Below are positions 55,101 through 64,000 of a stretch of 64,000 nt of DNA, piece by piece (within the stretch, counting starts at the first letter, position 1; every line of letters starts with the position of its first letter). Under the pieces are notes generated by a model. The model worked only from the letters and a program-made list of their open reading frames with translations. It ran no database searches and was not told the DNA's origin. Made by a program: the position numbers and the translations under genes. The stretch spans positions 868,001-932,000 of the forward strand of contig JAZGUH010000719.1 in assembly GCA_037893225.1 (NCBI GenBank). Direction: 5' to 3'. This stretch comes from Hippasteria phrygiana (Eukaryota; Echinodermata; Asteroidea; Valvatida; Goniasteridae).

Positions 55101-58100
55101 TGAGGGGTGAAAAAGAGTCAAGAAAACATCGAGTCAGAAAATCCTCTTACTGAAGACAACTGAGGTTAATAGTACAATGGCCTGCTTGTAATGAAAAAAA
55201 CTACTAGGATGGGCTAAACATTTTTTTATTGAAATCGCCCTATATGGTAACGGGTTAGAGGTGGTAGGGTTGGCGACATTTTGAATTGCCAACCCTACCA
55301 CCTTTGCGGTTTTCTTGGGCCCAGATTTAAATAGAGGCGGCATGTTTGTTATAGCAGCAGCAGCAGCAGCAGCAGTGGCAGCAGCAGCTGGCCATTGCTG
55401 GAGGGTCAATCATTTTTTGACAACTCACCCGTAAGTGGGGCAGACTGTGTTTGAAGGTTTCTGCAAGGGCCACAGCGCCATTTGACCTGATGAGGCAATC
55501 TCCAAAGTTAACCGACTCCAATTTCTCGAGACTCCCGAGGGCCTGTTGAAAATGAAGATTACAACAATGTCAGAGCGGCTTTGCTTGTTTGACATACTGC
55601 ATGAACTAAAGCTGGGAACCAGCCAAATCAACACACTTGACAATTTTAGCTGGTAACCGCTTTGTTTTTTTTAGTAATTAAAATCTATGCACTTCCGGGA
55701 TTCACCAATGTATGAATAGATTTGTTGAATAGCACTGTTTAGCACTGAAAGCCTCGCTTTCAACCTGGATGTGTGCAGACAGGGCTAATGTGATATTCGT
55801 CCATCTTTAATCCACCATCCAACTTAGGGTGTGTTCGAGTAGCTTACTCGGATCAACTCGGGTGAAGGCAGATAGGTTAGCCACGAGAGCTGGGCTAATA
55901 GAACGGTCAAACGCCCTCTTGTGTCCATGTCACCTAGCGCTTGAGTCAGCCATTTTCAATTCCCAATGGAGGAGCAGAATCTGTGGGTAATCAGACTTAA
56001 CTACGCATATGTGTGACGTATTCCACCAGTGACTGCTCTATGAGCAGGGTCTGTGGTGGCTGACCCGAGTGAGCTCCAGTCGGAGTTAATCGAACGGCAC
56101 GGGGCTAATCCGACCCTGGTGAGCTACTTGAACGCACCCTTAGAAAAAAAAGCAGTTGTTACATAATACTGTATACCATCCATGTATACTGGGCTTGTGA
56201 AAAAACCCACATGTTGCCTTGAAATATAAGGAAATGTGCTTACACTACAAATAAAAAATAAGTAGCGATCATTCATTTACCTTTGCCATTGATATTGCAC
56301 CTGTCTCCGTGAATGTGTTGTCTTGCAGGTTGATATTCTGAAAAAACAAAATGTTTATAAGATAAAATCCACACAAAAATAGAAAAACAACTCGGTATGG
56401 TGTTGAAATAGTTTGGAGAAATATTACTACAACGGATTCAGAGAAAGAAAACTTTCTGCACACAAATAATTTTTCTGAATTGTTTTATCTCATTTAAAAT
56501 CTTAATAAACTGCTTGGGTGCCAGTCTCAGAATAGGTTATTATGGTAGGATATCGTTAAATATTAATTACTAATTATATATTAAGCATGTAGTACTGGGT
56601 CATTCCATAAATTTCGGGTCCAAAAGTGTGACCTTTTTTGGTGTCCCTATTACAACTGACCTGTGTAATTTCCATCAAGTATCATTAAAATTGACTTCAC
56701 ACTATTTTTTACTTGTTTGGCAGGTACTAAGGCTGTTCGATATCCATATATAGCTGTCCAAAAAGGATCATATTGTAACGTATGTTTTGTTTTGTGAAGA
56801 CGACATTGCACAATGTACAATGGATGCGCTGCACGTGTTTAATTTTTTTTGCAAGACGCAGTTCGCTACACATGTGGGCACGTACATGTGCCTTGCACAC
56901 TAGGGAAAGACGGTGGCATTCAGTGCGGTTACTTGCACTTGACCAAGGCTAGCAACAAAGCAACGCGCACGCGCAGATGCGCTACAGGGGTTGACCTTAT
57001 TGCAAACAATTGCCATACCCCTCGATCTCAAGATGAGTCCGCAACACCTTAGCTAGCGTTGTAGGTACATTGTACACTGGGAATAAGACGGTATAGCATT
57101 TAGTGTGGTAGTTTGCTCTTGACTACGCACGGCGCGGAGATGTCATGTCAGGGTTTAAAAAACGGTCAAAGAAACGACACATTTAGTACATGTATGTATT
57201 TTTTATTCCTGAACGTACGTCATGATACATCATAATATACTATTCTACCGTCCAATAATTAGAAATACCTGGAATTTTGAGCAAGGTAAACTGGACAAAT
57301 CCACACTTAATGCGGCCAAAAGGAACATATCGCGATATTCTTCGGTATATCAAATTCCCTGATATTCCGGTTCATTTTTAATGGGCCGATACGATTTTCG
57401 ATATGAAAAAAATATCGGGAAATATCGTCAAATCGAACAGGCTTAGCAGGTACTTTGCTTTGAATAATCACTCTTGGAGATAGAAGGCATTAACAAATGT
57501 GTCCGGAATCTTACACATGTCGGATGTAACAGGGACACCAAAAAGTCACACTTATGGACCCCAAACTTATGGAATGACCCTATTACTAGTACTATAGTTT
57601 CTGAGATACTGCTATACCCCGCCTGGTGGCTGATAATGACCTCATTAGAGACATTACCAAGTCAGATCCCCTTGTGGTTTGTTTAGTCATACCCCCAGTA
57701 CTTTCAAAAAAATAATAAAAAAGGCATCCACTTCTATTAACCCCTTGCGTACGGATGACGGAATTTGGCGCAAAAAAACAGTGCCACCAGGCCGGATGAC
57801 GCAATTGGCCGCTGTTTGTGCAGTTTCAATCCATTGTTAGATTAAACAGTGCCACCAGGCCGGATGACGCCATCGGCCGCTGTTTGTGCAGTTTCAATCC
57901 ATTGTTGGATTATTGTGTATAGGTTACGCTTGACTGCACAAACACGTTGTAGCGGTTCACTTGGCTGCCAGAGCCGCCGCAGCACCCAGACGTCTCCCGT
58001 AAAATACCGTACTCAAGGGGTTAATTAATACATTTCACAGGCATGCATCATTGAGTATCTGTATGCAATCTTTCAATATAGTTTGCAGTTTACTGGGTCT

Positions 58101-61100
58101 TTAAGCAGTTAAACAATCCATACAAATCTTATTTGATTAACCCTAATCGTTCAAAATTTTCTAAAATCCAAAAGCATGTTGCATTGTATTTTGATGGGTT
58201 CAGGACTGCAGAGCCTTGGCACCATTACTTTATATAGAGCTATGATGTCCCAATTTACAAAGAATGTACCATCGGTTTACTGCACAGTGTTGGATTTTGA
58301 CAGGTTTAGGAGACTTCCCAGAAAAATGCCACTGGGGTTAGGGTTAATGAACAATCTTAAATGTCAATGTCTTCGTGTCCATCCTAAACTTAACATGTTC
58401 ATTAATTCACTTACCCTGAGGTTCTTGTTGTGTGTGAAGGACTCTGCCAGCGCCGTGATCCCTTCATGGTTGATTCCATTCTGTGGCATGGCAACCTCCT
58501 CCAACGTTCCTATCGTCTGAGGAAAAAATAAAGAACAAAACGTGTGACTGGACATCACTGCTTGCAATCAAATTTACTATTACTTGCATTGGACTTTTTT
58601 TGTTAAAATTTAAAATGAGTGTTACTTTTCCCAATTCAAGTCCAATGTGAACAGCCCAACAAATTGTTTTCTGGGTTACTTTTCCAGAACCCAATGTTTA
58701 CTTTTACTGGCTACCCTCAGTTAACCCCTTGCGTACGGATGACGGAATTTGGTGCAAAAAAACAGTGCCACTAGGCCGGATGACGCAATTGGCCGCTGTT
58801 TGTGCAGTTTCAATCCATTGTTGGATTATTGTGTATAGGTTACGCTTGACTGCACAAACACATTGTAGTGGTTCGCTTGGCTGCCAGAGCCGCGGCGGCA
58901 CCCCAACGTCTCCAGTAAAATACCGTACTCAAGGGGTTAAACTGAAAAGGCAAATTGTCGATAAATCTAGTGCAAGTTGACTAGTTTGTCATCTCTTCAA
59001 GCACTGCACTCGTTTTACTTTTTTTTTATGACAGTCACAGCAGATATACGTTTTTCATCAGAAATGTTTATTTTACTTATGTAACGGTACATTATAAGCT
59101 GATATTCATAAAACAATGATTTCAAAGGTTGTATGTTATGAAGAACAAGGACATGAAAAATGGTTGATGCATATTATTTCCAGCTTGGTAATGGTTCATT
59201 TCATATTTTCTGAAAGCAGTATCAATTGCTGCAGCACTGTTGTTTTTTATACCAGTACTAACATCCAGCTGGCTGATATGAGCTCATTCTATATAGGTCA
59301 GTGTACACAGGCAGTTTCGTCACTGATTATTCAGTTATTCAAGCCACCTTGCTTCCCCTTTATCAGCAAGGTTTGAGGTAAGGAATGCAGTGCCGAAAAA
59401 AAACCCAAAAAAACCCAGCAATATCGCAATCAATACTGCATCTGGACTTTTAACCATGGTCGTGGTAAAATTTTCTTCAGTAAAATGTCCAAGTGTAAAC
59501 ACCACTAAAATTTAACCATTGGAATTTATACCATCATCTTGGTAAAATTCCACACACATTAAGTCCAGTGTGAACACGGGTTTAAACTCTTGTGGGCAAA
59601 GTAACGAGTATTACAAGGCAACATTTAACACCTCACCTTAAAAGCTTCCCCCAGCGCTATGGCCCCCGGATTCTCCAGCCTGTTTCTTCCGGCTACAAAC
59701 AGTGACAGAGCTAACGGCTTTCCCACAGCAGAGCTGCTCTTGTGACACCTGACAAGGGCTTCTGCTAGGAGCTACAAGAGGAGGAATGGGTTAAAATAAT
59801 ATCAGTTTGTGTAGAACCAAACTCAACTGAGGTTTGACTTTCGTAGCAACAGGGGGAGGTGAGTTGGTCTCATCAATGGTGGAAGTTACCCCGCCTGGGT
59901 CTATAGGTCTGAAAATTGGGATAATTTCTTTGGTATCTATTGAAGATTTATTCTCTATTTAGATCTGGATCCAGGAAAACCGTAAGGGTTGTAGGGCTGG
60001 CAACCTAAAATGTGGCCTACCCCACCATCTGTTGTAGCCGTTTACCTAGAGTGCCTTTTAGCCTTGTGTTGGGTGCCTTCCATAACAGAAAAAAAATTTG
60101 GCTTCCATTTAACCTGTTGGATTCTCCCCAAAGGTTACTCATGTCTCTCCATGCCTTTAAATTAGTCGGCTTTCAGCTACTTAGGAGGTCTTTGGAGATG
60201 CTGTTGCAGAGACTGATTTCCTTTTTTGGGAAATCTTGAAAACCTCGTTTATCTGGTATACTGTCAATAAAATTTAATCTAAAACCTTTTTGCTTCTGCA
60301 TGGCAATAGCGTGGAAGCTAAAATGGATGATGCCTAGTGATATCCACATTCTGAGATTCTCAGTTTCTTCATAGCTTTCAGGCTTTGCTCTCAGTAAGCT
60401 CTCGTTACAGCCAAGACTGAAGGTACACTCTCCAAGATCCATTTTAACTGAGAAAACGTTAAAAAAATGTTTTTTTTCAAAACATACAGCTAGATTTTCA
60501 ATCCCTCCCTAAGATCTACAAAGTGCCTTTAGAAAGCAGCAGACTTTCCTCAGAGCTTTCAATCCCTCCTTGCAGAAGGCATTGCCACTGACATTACTGT
60601 CAACCTTTCGGGACCCCAAAAATTCCCAGAAAACTATTCTTCTCCTTCAAATACCCCAAATTACGTTCTTCGCCTTTTAAGTACCTTTCCTCCGATGCCA
60701 AGCCCGTTGTTGTTGAACCTGAGTTCCCTCAGCGTGTAGCAAGCTTTGCTCTCAATGAGCTGCTGGATGGCCTTGACTCCATCGGGGCCGAAGGCGTTGT
60801 CGCTGAGATCGATCTCTACCAGGTGGGCATCGGCTGCTATGATAGCTGCCCCGAGATACCTCTGCAATAGAACACAACACACAAAGTAAAGAGTTATGAA
60901 AATTCAATGACCTACATGTACACAACTAAAGTTTTATTAGTCAGAGGAATATGTGATGCATACTTCTATACATGTAACTAGGGTATTGTCCAGGATAATA
61001 AATTTGCTTGTCACTTCCAGTGAAGAAAAACAAAAATAACACTGCAAGCCGCATTTTACAGAATGAAAACCTTTGGTGTAATCTGAGCCAACAAAACCAT

Positions 61101-63734
61101 TTTACTCACTATTTAGGGAGGATATCCAGATTTTTTAACAAGTGTTCAAAAATAATTATAAACAATTCTTCTGGTAATTTGTCAGTTTTTAATAGCTCAG
61201 TAGAACTTAAACGTTTTACTCCATTTTGATATCACTCAGATCAGCAACAGTTTTTGAAAACGGCACTGTGTCCTTTAACCCTAACCTCCTAGGCATTTTT
61301 ACTAGGAAGTGTCCTCAACCTGTCAAAATCCAACACTGTGCAGTATACCTATGGCACATTCTTTGGACTTAGACAAATTGGGGCATCATAGCTCCATGTA
61401 AAGTAATGGTGCCAAGGCGCTACAGTCCTGAACCCATCAAAATTCGATAAAACCTGCTGTTGGAGTTTGTAAGGCGTGGGGTAGTTAGGGTTAACTTATA
61501 TTGTATGTTCAATTAGTAAGGGTTTGTAACTCAAAACCAGTTTTGGTGATTGTGGACTTATCGGACAAATGAAAGATCACATATCAAAAATAGTATCTAC
61601 CAATATCTAAGAACAATACAGTATGCTCTTGAACAAAGATAACATTATTGCAAGACATTTTGTGGAATGTGATCACTATTAAAAATGTACATTCACTATA
61701 ATGATCTCAAAAATGTTGAGACGGGAAATAGTAGTTTTACTGTTCAATATACGTACCAGAGCAGGAGGAATTTCTGAACGGAGTCTGCCTGTGAACATGT
61801 CAGCCCATTTTGCTCTCTGTAAATATAACATTTAGGATCTACATTATATTTTTTACAAAGCAATAATCGTAGGAGGCATTCTATTGCTCCTATGACCTTT
61901 GTAAGCCATTTTTGTGTATTTTTCAACAATTTTTTGGAGGTATACATGTAGAAACACTAACAATGCATTTACAAACCACTTACTATCTGAGCTGACATTT
62001 TAGAAACAAACATTTGTAGCAAAACCTACACATTTCTTTTGGATAAATTCCATGCTCGTTCACTGATGGCAAGGAAAATGCCAATAAGTGTCTTCCACAT
62101 CTTTGGATGCATGAACAAAAAAATGACATTGAGGGTATGCAACACTTCCATCTTTGAAACCTACCCTCTCACTGCACCTGGTTTTTACTTGTTATTTTAT
62201 TGTAGTACATGTACATCTGCCGTTTTTGCTTTCTCAGCTAAAATAAGCTTGGTTACCACAAATTAACCTTTCTTGATTTGCTGGATTGGGGAAACTATGT
62301 ATATGAAAGTACTACCTGTTTACCCTCTGTATAGCTTCAACCAAGTCAAACTTTGAGTCACCGGTATCACTGTTTTCCAACGATTATCAGTATAAGTAGG
62401 CACTTCAGTGACGTCACAGATTCTGTTGACCAGCCACACATGCACGAACACACAGAGTGCCCAACAAAATATTTGGAAATTAATAAAATCATAACTAAAG
62501 TTCTAAACAATGGATCTTTTCAATCTTTCGTAATCGGCATTTGCAGTATCCATACTCTTTATCCCCCACAGATCAAGGCAGACGAACATACACTTTTGTA
62601 GATATGACTTAAAATGCAAGCAACGCAACACAGGCTGGCTTGTCGCCGCTTTCGCGAAAAAACTGGCCGGATGACTGTGGCATGCTGTTTTCGCGTCTCG
62701 CTCGGAAACGATCAGAAAGACATCGGCCTTTCGTAGCCAATCCTAGACGTTCGTTGATGTGTAGCAATACACTTTCGGCAATTTTCCAAAGAGCTGAATT
62801 TTCTCTTGCTGTATGTTGCTTGTAAATCGGCCACGGGATGACGAAACTACAAGTTTGCGAAAAGTTTGATCTAACTTTTCAGTAAGAATTTTGCAACTGT
62901 TGACGAAGCAACTTGGTATGGATATAATTTGATATATTTCTCTTTAACCTATTAAATTTGCAAGGATTTCGGTCTGGTGATGTCTCTAGGAAATTAAGTT
63001 TTTTATGCCGCGTTTGTGGCGATTTTTTGTTCGCGAAGCGGAATTTGTGGCTAGACTGGTTCCCACATTCCGCGGATACGGAAACGCCATACAAAGATGC
63101 GCGTTCACGACCAATCTTCAAAACCGCGTTTGGTGGTTATTGATGACATGAAAATTTGCATTTTTTTCACTCACAGATTTTTACAGAAATTGTATACATA
63201 CAGAGCATTTATATGGTTACGAGACTCATATTTATTAAAAATATTTGCAAGAACTGCAATACCTTTTTGTATCATGTTTAGCGTGGAATCTATTTCGTGA
63301 AAAAATATCTACTCGGCGGCCTCGTGATAACGCACGGGGAAAAGACGGTCGATTGTTTTCCCTTTGCTGTTTCTTCCAACCAATTTTTTTAACATGTCAA
63401 AGGCATTTTTATTTGCTTCCTCCATGCCCAAACTAAGAAATCCATTCTAAAATTTTGGGCCAAGCCATGCAATATGCATAGCGGAAGTTTATCATTTTTC
63501 AATGTACAAATAAACGATTTAGCCCACCCAAAGTAAGCTATTCTTTTTTTTTTTTTTTTTTTTTTAGGAAATCTGTTTTTCAGGGATATCTTCAACTAAA
63601 ATCTACCTCAAACTCTGGCCTCTTCTGCAGTGCATCGGCAATTGCTTTGGCTGCTTCTTTCCCTACAGTGTTCCCTTCTAACCTCAGAGACTGCATGTCC
63701 TTGGAATCTTCAATGGCTTTCACTATATCCTTTG
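40079..63734 (-). CDS. RANGAP1: Ran GTPase-activating protein 1, 15 visible exons, 5' partial
   Basis: Fifteen exons on the minus strand join with consistent phases to 546 residues plus a stop (1643 nt, the first two completing a split codon). RanGAP1 stimulates GTP hydrolysis by Ran, which gives direction to nuclear transport. Visible in order: LRR units beginning LRLEGNTVG, the catalytic-Arg segment [71 protein letters not shown], a long Asp/Glu tract, then a helical C-terminal domain with IKSE (psi-K-x-E), the site where vertebrate RanGAP1 is SUMO-modified for docking at the nuclear pore. By comparison with vertebrate RanGAP1, roughly 40 N-terminal residues are missing and should lie beyond 64000. 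Confidence 0.95.
40322..40414. repeat. Perfect 45-bp inverted repeat with 3-nt loop
   Basis: 40322-40366 and 40370-40414 are exact reverse complements around loop aca. It is in the last RanGAP1 intron, 174 bp upstream (minus sense) of the terminal exon. Confidence 0.92.
40440..41760. repeat. Degenerate duplicated block in the last RanGAP1 intron
   Basis: 40700-40830 resembles 41570-41715 ('attgaaatctcaaac', 'ccatag', 'aaagactccct') and 40865-40960 resembles 41385-41510 ('caatcgcgga', 'ctattgtccctcttttg'). Many cgaggac / gtcctcg words occur in both orientations. Probably a decayed element; no coding gene. Confidence 0.5.
41939..42093. mobile_element. TTAA-flanked MITE (cccttgccac ends)
   Basis: TTAA at 41935-41938 and 42094-42097 flank ccccttgccac and gtggcaagagg. 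Confidence 0.6.
42179..42300 (-). CDS. RANGAP1: RanGAP1 exon n
   Basis: Encodes [20 protein letters not shown] then [22 protein letters not shown] at its start completes the IKSE SUMO motif. Acceptor ttttttcag, donor GTAAGT. Confidence 0.94.
42310..42720. repeat. Dispersed repeat shared by two RanGAP1 introns
   Basis: 'aggactttggaggacaaaat', the 'ttcaggagcag' / 'ttaggagtag' word and an A-rich 'aaaaagtaggaaaaa' end are repeated in the same orientation at 50075-50535. Confidence 0.7.
42760..43300 (+). repeat. Tandem repeat with TGACCT half-sites
   Basis: About four degenerate units of roughly 120-140 bp with 'cttcaacttttcaaatgaga' and 'tgacctcaaatgacctttca'. TGACCT is the nuclear-receptor half-site, but the repeat structure alone explains its recurrence. 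Confidence 0.7.
43705..43793 (-). CDS. RANGAP1: RanGAP1 exon m, ends at the SUMO lysine
   Basis: 30 codons including the split Asp, [20 protein letters not shown] through LVHLGLIK. The last codon, AAG at 43705-43707, is the candidate SUMO acceptor lysine. Acceptor gtacacag, donor GTAAAA. Confidence 0.92.
44419..44524 (-). CDS. RANGAP1: RanGAP1 exon l
   Basis: Encodes [20 protein letters not shown] then [15 protein letters not shown], helices of the C-terminal domain. Acceptor ttgttcag, donor GTATTA; ends in phase 1. Confidence 0.92.
44610..44860 (+). mobile_element. tRNA-like SINE fragment
   Basis: 'catggtctgtgcactggacc' followed by B-box-like 'gtgggttcaagccatcc' and a 3' stretch 'cacaagtaaatgggtacct' typical of SINE bodies. 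No second copy is in this window. Confidence 0.4.
44959..46281. mobile_element. hAT-type element (1307 bp) interrupted by a second hAT
   Basis: AAATGGTT at 44959-44966 and 46274-46281 flanks 44967-46273. Ends tagaggtgtgcat and atgcacagtccta are inverted. Subterminal ggtaccc/gggtacccg words resemble the 10052-12769 element. Without its insert it is about 390 bp. Confidence 0.8.
45266..46193. mobile_element. Nested hAT-type element (912 bp)
   Basis: GTTACGGG at 45266-45273 and GTTACAGG at 46186-46193 (7 of 8) flank 45274-46185. Ends taagcttgtgcggttt and aaactgcacaagctta are inverted. Open frames at 45517-45960 are within the element and resemble nothing known to me. Confidence 0.78.
46333..46431 (-). 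CDS. RANGAP1: RanGAP1 exon k, start of C-terminal domain
   Basis: 33 codons, [20 protein letters not shown] through LILKELG, aligning with the start of the metazoan RanGAP1 C-terminal domain. Acceptor ttacaag, donor GTAATG. A nested pair of hAT elements sits in the next intron. Confidence 0.9.
47067..47197. repeat. Hairpin, about 62-bp arms
   Basis: 'tttttgagatatggtggaca' to 'aaaccttttgt' faces its near-perfect inverse, with a loop of about 5 nt. Intron between exons j and k. Confidence 0.85.
47784..47880. repeat. Hairpin, about 40-bp arms
   Basis: 47784-47825 (core gccgttcgtgggtgacgaat) faces 47841-47880 with few mismatches and a 15-nt loop. A G-rich run follows at 47938-47963. Confidence 0.8.
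48595..49508. mobile_element. Inverted-repeat element (914 bp)
   Basis: Ends agtggctacgttcagaca and tgtctgaacgtagccact. The right third is filled with 'gttcagacaccgttttagct' words in both orientations. No target duplication is evident. Confidence 0.75.
50075..52040. repeat. Intron between exons j and k, 5' part in gene sense
   Basis: 50075-50535 is the second copy of the 42310-42720 repeat. 51790-51975 is the tagagtaccgaagt-ended repeat (about 180 bp). Between them I see no supported feature. Confidence 0.55.
52041..52239 (-). CDS. RANGAP1: RanGAP1 exon j, acidic tract
   Basis: 67 codons; about the first 38 are almost all Asp, Glu and Ser, then [19 protein letters not shown]. The acidic run after the LRRs is a conserved RanGAP feature. 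Acceptor atctttgcag, donor GTGAGT. Confidence 0.94.
52560..52935. repeat. Repeat pair with 8112-8335
   Basis: 'caaggctggtgtg', 'gtacactgcagaat', 'cagttttgttggaaattgt' occur in the same order and orientation in both copies, ending ggttaat. Confidence 0.7.
52936..53020 (-). CDS. RANGAP1: RanGAP1 exon i, last LRR
   Basis: Encodes [20 protein letters not shown] and HLEALGSL, leading into the acidic tract. Split codons at both ends match exons h and j. Acceptor ctcgtgcag, donor GTAGGT. Confidence 0.93.
53213..53370 (+). mobile_element. Truncated ccctaac-family MITE
   Basis: Matches 61294-61425 ('cctaggcatttttac', 'gtgtcctcagcctgtcaaaa', 'gtgccaaggcgctacagtcc'), but both ends are eroded. Confidence 0.6.
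54262..54380 (+). mobile_element. tRNA-like SINE
   Basis: Head gagtggttacgaagtctgca, loop ctagtaa, B box ggttcgagtcc. Same family as 39110-39250. Confidence 0.6.
54671..54770 (-). CDS. RANGAP1: RanGAP1 exon h
   Basis: 33 codons plus one nt, [20 protein letters not shown] through LQVLELN, one LRR. Acceptor tgccttgcag, donor GTAGGA. Confidence 0.94.
54894..55062. mobile_element. About 170-bp repeat with inverted tagagtaccgaagt ends
   Basis: Nearly the same sequence as 51790-51975 (shared core 'actggctgtta', 'aacagtcgaaatctccattt'). A related, diverged copy is at 5480-5610. Confidence 0.65.
55351..55390 (+). repeat. CAG/CTG triplet run
   Basis: Seven CAG units, one GTGG interruption, then three or four more, in a RanGAP1 intron about 40 bp from exon g. 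Confidence 0.85.
55429..55542 (-). CDS. RANGAP1: RanGAP1 exon g
   Basis: 38 codons, [20 protein letters not shown] then [18 protein letters not shown], one LRR. Acceptor ttcaacag, donor GTGAGT. A CAG/CTG triplet run starts about 40 bp into the following intron. Confidence 0.94.
55824..56142. mobile_element. Harbinger-like MITE (313 bp), TTA-flanked
   Basis: TTA at 55824-55826 and 56140-56142 flank gggtgtgttcgagtagct and the inverse agctacttgaacgcaccc. Confidence 0.7.
56281..56337 (-). CDS. RANGAP1: RanGAP1 exon f
   Basis: 19 codons, [19 protein letters not shown], one LRR strand-loop. Acceptor ttttttcag, donor GTAAAT. Confidence 0.92.
56598..57580. mobile_element. Inverted-ended element split by a hAT insertion
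   Basis: gggtcattccataa ... gtgtgacctttttt... faces ...aaaaagtcacactt... ttatggaatgaccc over about 55 bp. Removing the hAT leaves about 257 bp. Confidence 0.7.
56720..57453. mobile_element. hAT-type element (718 bp) with 8-bp target duplication
   Basis: GCAGGTAC at 56720-56727 and 57446-57453 flanks 56728-57445. Ends taaggctgttcgat and atcgaacaggctta are inverted. No transposase is visible. Confidence 0.85.
57741..58020. mobile_element. TTAA-flanked MITE with internal 67-bp duplication
   Basis: TTAA at 57737-57740 and 58021-58024 flank ccccttgcgtacgg and ccgtactcaagggg. The segment from acagtgccaccaggccggat to ccattgtt(a/g)gatta is present twice. Confidence 0.75.
58141..58343. mobile_element. 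TTAA-flanked MITE (ccctaat family)
   Basis: TTAA at 58137-58140 and 58344-58347 flank ccctaatc and gttaggg. Same orientation as 32423-32637. Confidence 0.65.
58415..58516 (-). CDS. RANGAP1: RanGAP1 exon e
   Basis: 34 codons, [20 protein letters not shown] through HNKNLR, one LRR. Acceptor tttcctcag, donor GTAAGT. Confidence 0.95.
58725..58936. mobile_element. TTAA-flanked MITE (ccccttgcgtacgg family)
   Basis: TTAA at 58721-58724 and 58937-58940. Same ends and interior as 57741-58020 but with the inner segment only once. Confidence 0.75.
59637..59771 (-). CDS. RANGAP1: RanGAP1 exon d
   Basis: 45 codons, [20 protein letters not shown] then [29 protein letters not shown] is a hallmark RanGAP1 LRR. 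Acceptor ctcttgtag, donor GTGAGG. Confidence 0.95.
60685..60861 (-). CDS. RANGAP1: RanGAP1 exon c
   Basis: 59 codons, [20 protein letters not shown] then [16 protein letters not shown] and [16 protein letters not shown]: two LRR units. Acceptor ctattgcag, donor GTACTT. Confidence 0.95.
61279..61490. mobile_element. TTAA-flanked MITE (ccctaac family)
   Basis: TTAA at 61275-61278 and 61491-61494 flank ccctaacctcct and gtagttaggg. It is the inverted counterpart of 32423-32637. Confidence 0.7.
61757..61816 (-). CDS. RANGAP1: RanGAP1 exon b, catalytic arginine
   Basis: 20 codons, [20 protein letters not shown]. The Arg after FTG (codon 61784-61786) aligns with the arginine essential for GAP activity in yeast Rna1. 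Minus-strand acceptor tttacag, donor GTACGT. Confidence 0.93.
61817..63606. other. RanGAP1 intron between exons a and b
   Basis: AT-rich. 62635-63125 is relatively GC-rich with repeated 'ttcgcgaa' and 'gcgattttttgttcgcg' words that suggest a decayed element. A T-run lies at 63545-63566. No gene seen. Confidence 0.5.
63607..63734 (-). CDS. RANGAP1: RanGAP1 exon a (first visible)
   Basis: Encodes [20 protein letters not shown] then [18 protein letters not shown], the first LRR. Minus-strand acceptor ctcaatacag and donor GTAGAT. It starts with two nt of a split codon, so at least one more 5' exon exists. Confidence 0.92.
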
Positions 63735-63824
63735 CTGTATTGAGAAAAAAAAAGAAGATATCAAGTAAAAAAACCAAATATGTTTAACATCATGCCTTAA
63801 AAATAAGCCCGTTTACTTTTGTTG

Positions 63825-64000
63825 GAAAGATTTTACTTTAAAACCCTAACAGTCCTGAATCCTCCAATTTCAATATGATTTTCCACACACCCTAGGAAGT
63901 TAGGGTTAATACCCTACCAAAATCAGTCGAGAAGAGTAAAATCTTGGAAAATAACCATCTTGATAAAAAAAACTACAATGTATTTAAACATGAGGCACAA
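63825..64000. repeat. Same dispersed repeat as at the window start
   Basis: 'ggaaagattttactttaa', 'aaatcttggaaaataaccat', 'aacatgaggcacaa' match 60-180 in order, here with a 64-bp ccctaac...gttaggg insert at 63844-63907. Confidence 0.7.

Noticed and set aside
61279..61490. Telomere-like TTAGGG sequences.
   Set aside because: Only single ccctaa/ttaggg words at the ends of TTAA elements; no tandem telomeric array.

Overview
The window looks like AT-rich genomic DNA from an invertebrate animal. Two multi-exon genes with GT-AG introns of up to about 11 kb are packed with dispersed repeats. No bacterial operon, rRNA, CRISPR array or viral gene is visible. A deuterostome, perhaps an echinoderm, is my best guess, because the RanGAP1 protein is very similar to the vertebrate one and keeps its SUMO motif. 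The species cannot be fixed by reading alone.

Gene 1 (plus strand, 1850 to 37218, 22 visible exons, 5' end outside or unrecognised) encodes an unusual two-enzyme fusion. The N-terminal half is a class V, cysteine-desulfurase-like PLP enzyme with its PLP lysine and a Cys-rich loop where desulfurases keep the catalytic cysteine. A 391-codon exon then supplies a long low-complexity linker. The C-terminal half is a TtcA-type PP-loop ATPase with SGGKDS and two CxxC motifs. All exon phases agree and give 1150 visible residues plus a stop. I infer sulfur generation and RNA thiolation joined in one polypeptide.

Gene 2 (minus strand, 63734 down to 40079, 15 visible exons, 5' end outside the window) is RanGAP1: leucine-rich repeats with the catalytic-Arg exon, an acidic tract, and a C-terminal domain with a conserved psi-K-x-E SUMO site. 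The genes converge tail to tail. Their stop codons are about 2.9 kb apart, and candidate poly(A) signals are about 190 bp apart (37883-37895 plus, 38083-38088 minus).

Almost everything else is intron filled with mobile DNA. Five insertions carry hAT-type ends and 8-bp target duplications: 10052-12769, 28743-28958, 44967-46273, 45274-46185 (nested in the previous one) and 56728-57445. There are also TTAA-flanked piggyBac-like miniature elements in at least eight places, TTA-flanked Harbinger-like elements (37360-37409, 55827-56139), TA-flanked mariner/pogo-like elements (1366-1814, 13416-14023, 38219-38651), tRNA-derived SINE pieces, long hairpins, a 22-bp minisatellite, a 48-bp array and clusters of the CRE palindrome TGACGTCA. 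The same short repeat occurs at both window ends (61-200 and 63820-64000).

Region by region: 1-1850, SINE and MITE pieces upstream of the first visible exon; 1850-26350, PLP-domain exons split by repeat-filled introns, the largest being 10030-20877; 27100-37218, linker and PP-loop exons; 37219-40079, convergent 3' flanks; 40079-63734, RanGAP1 on the minus strand; 63735-64000, repeat.
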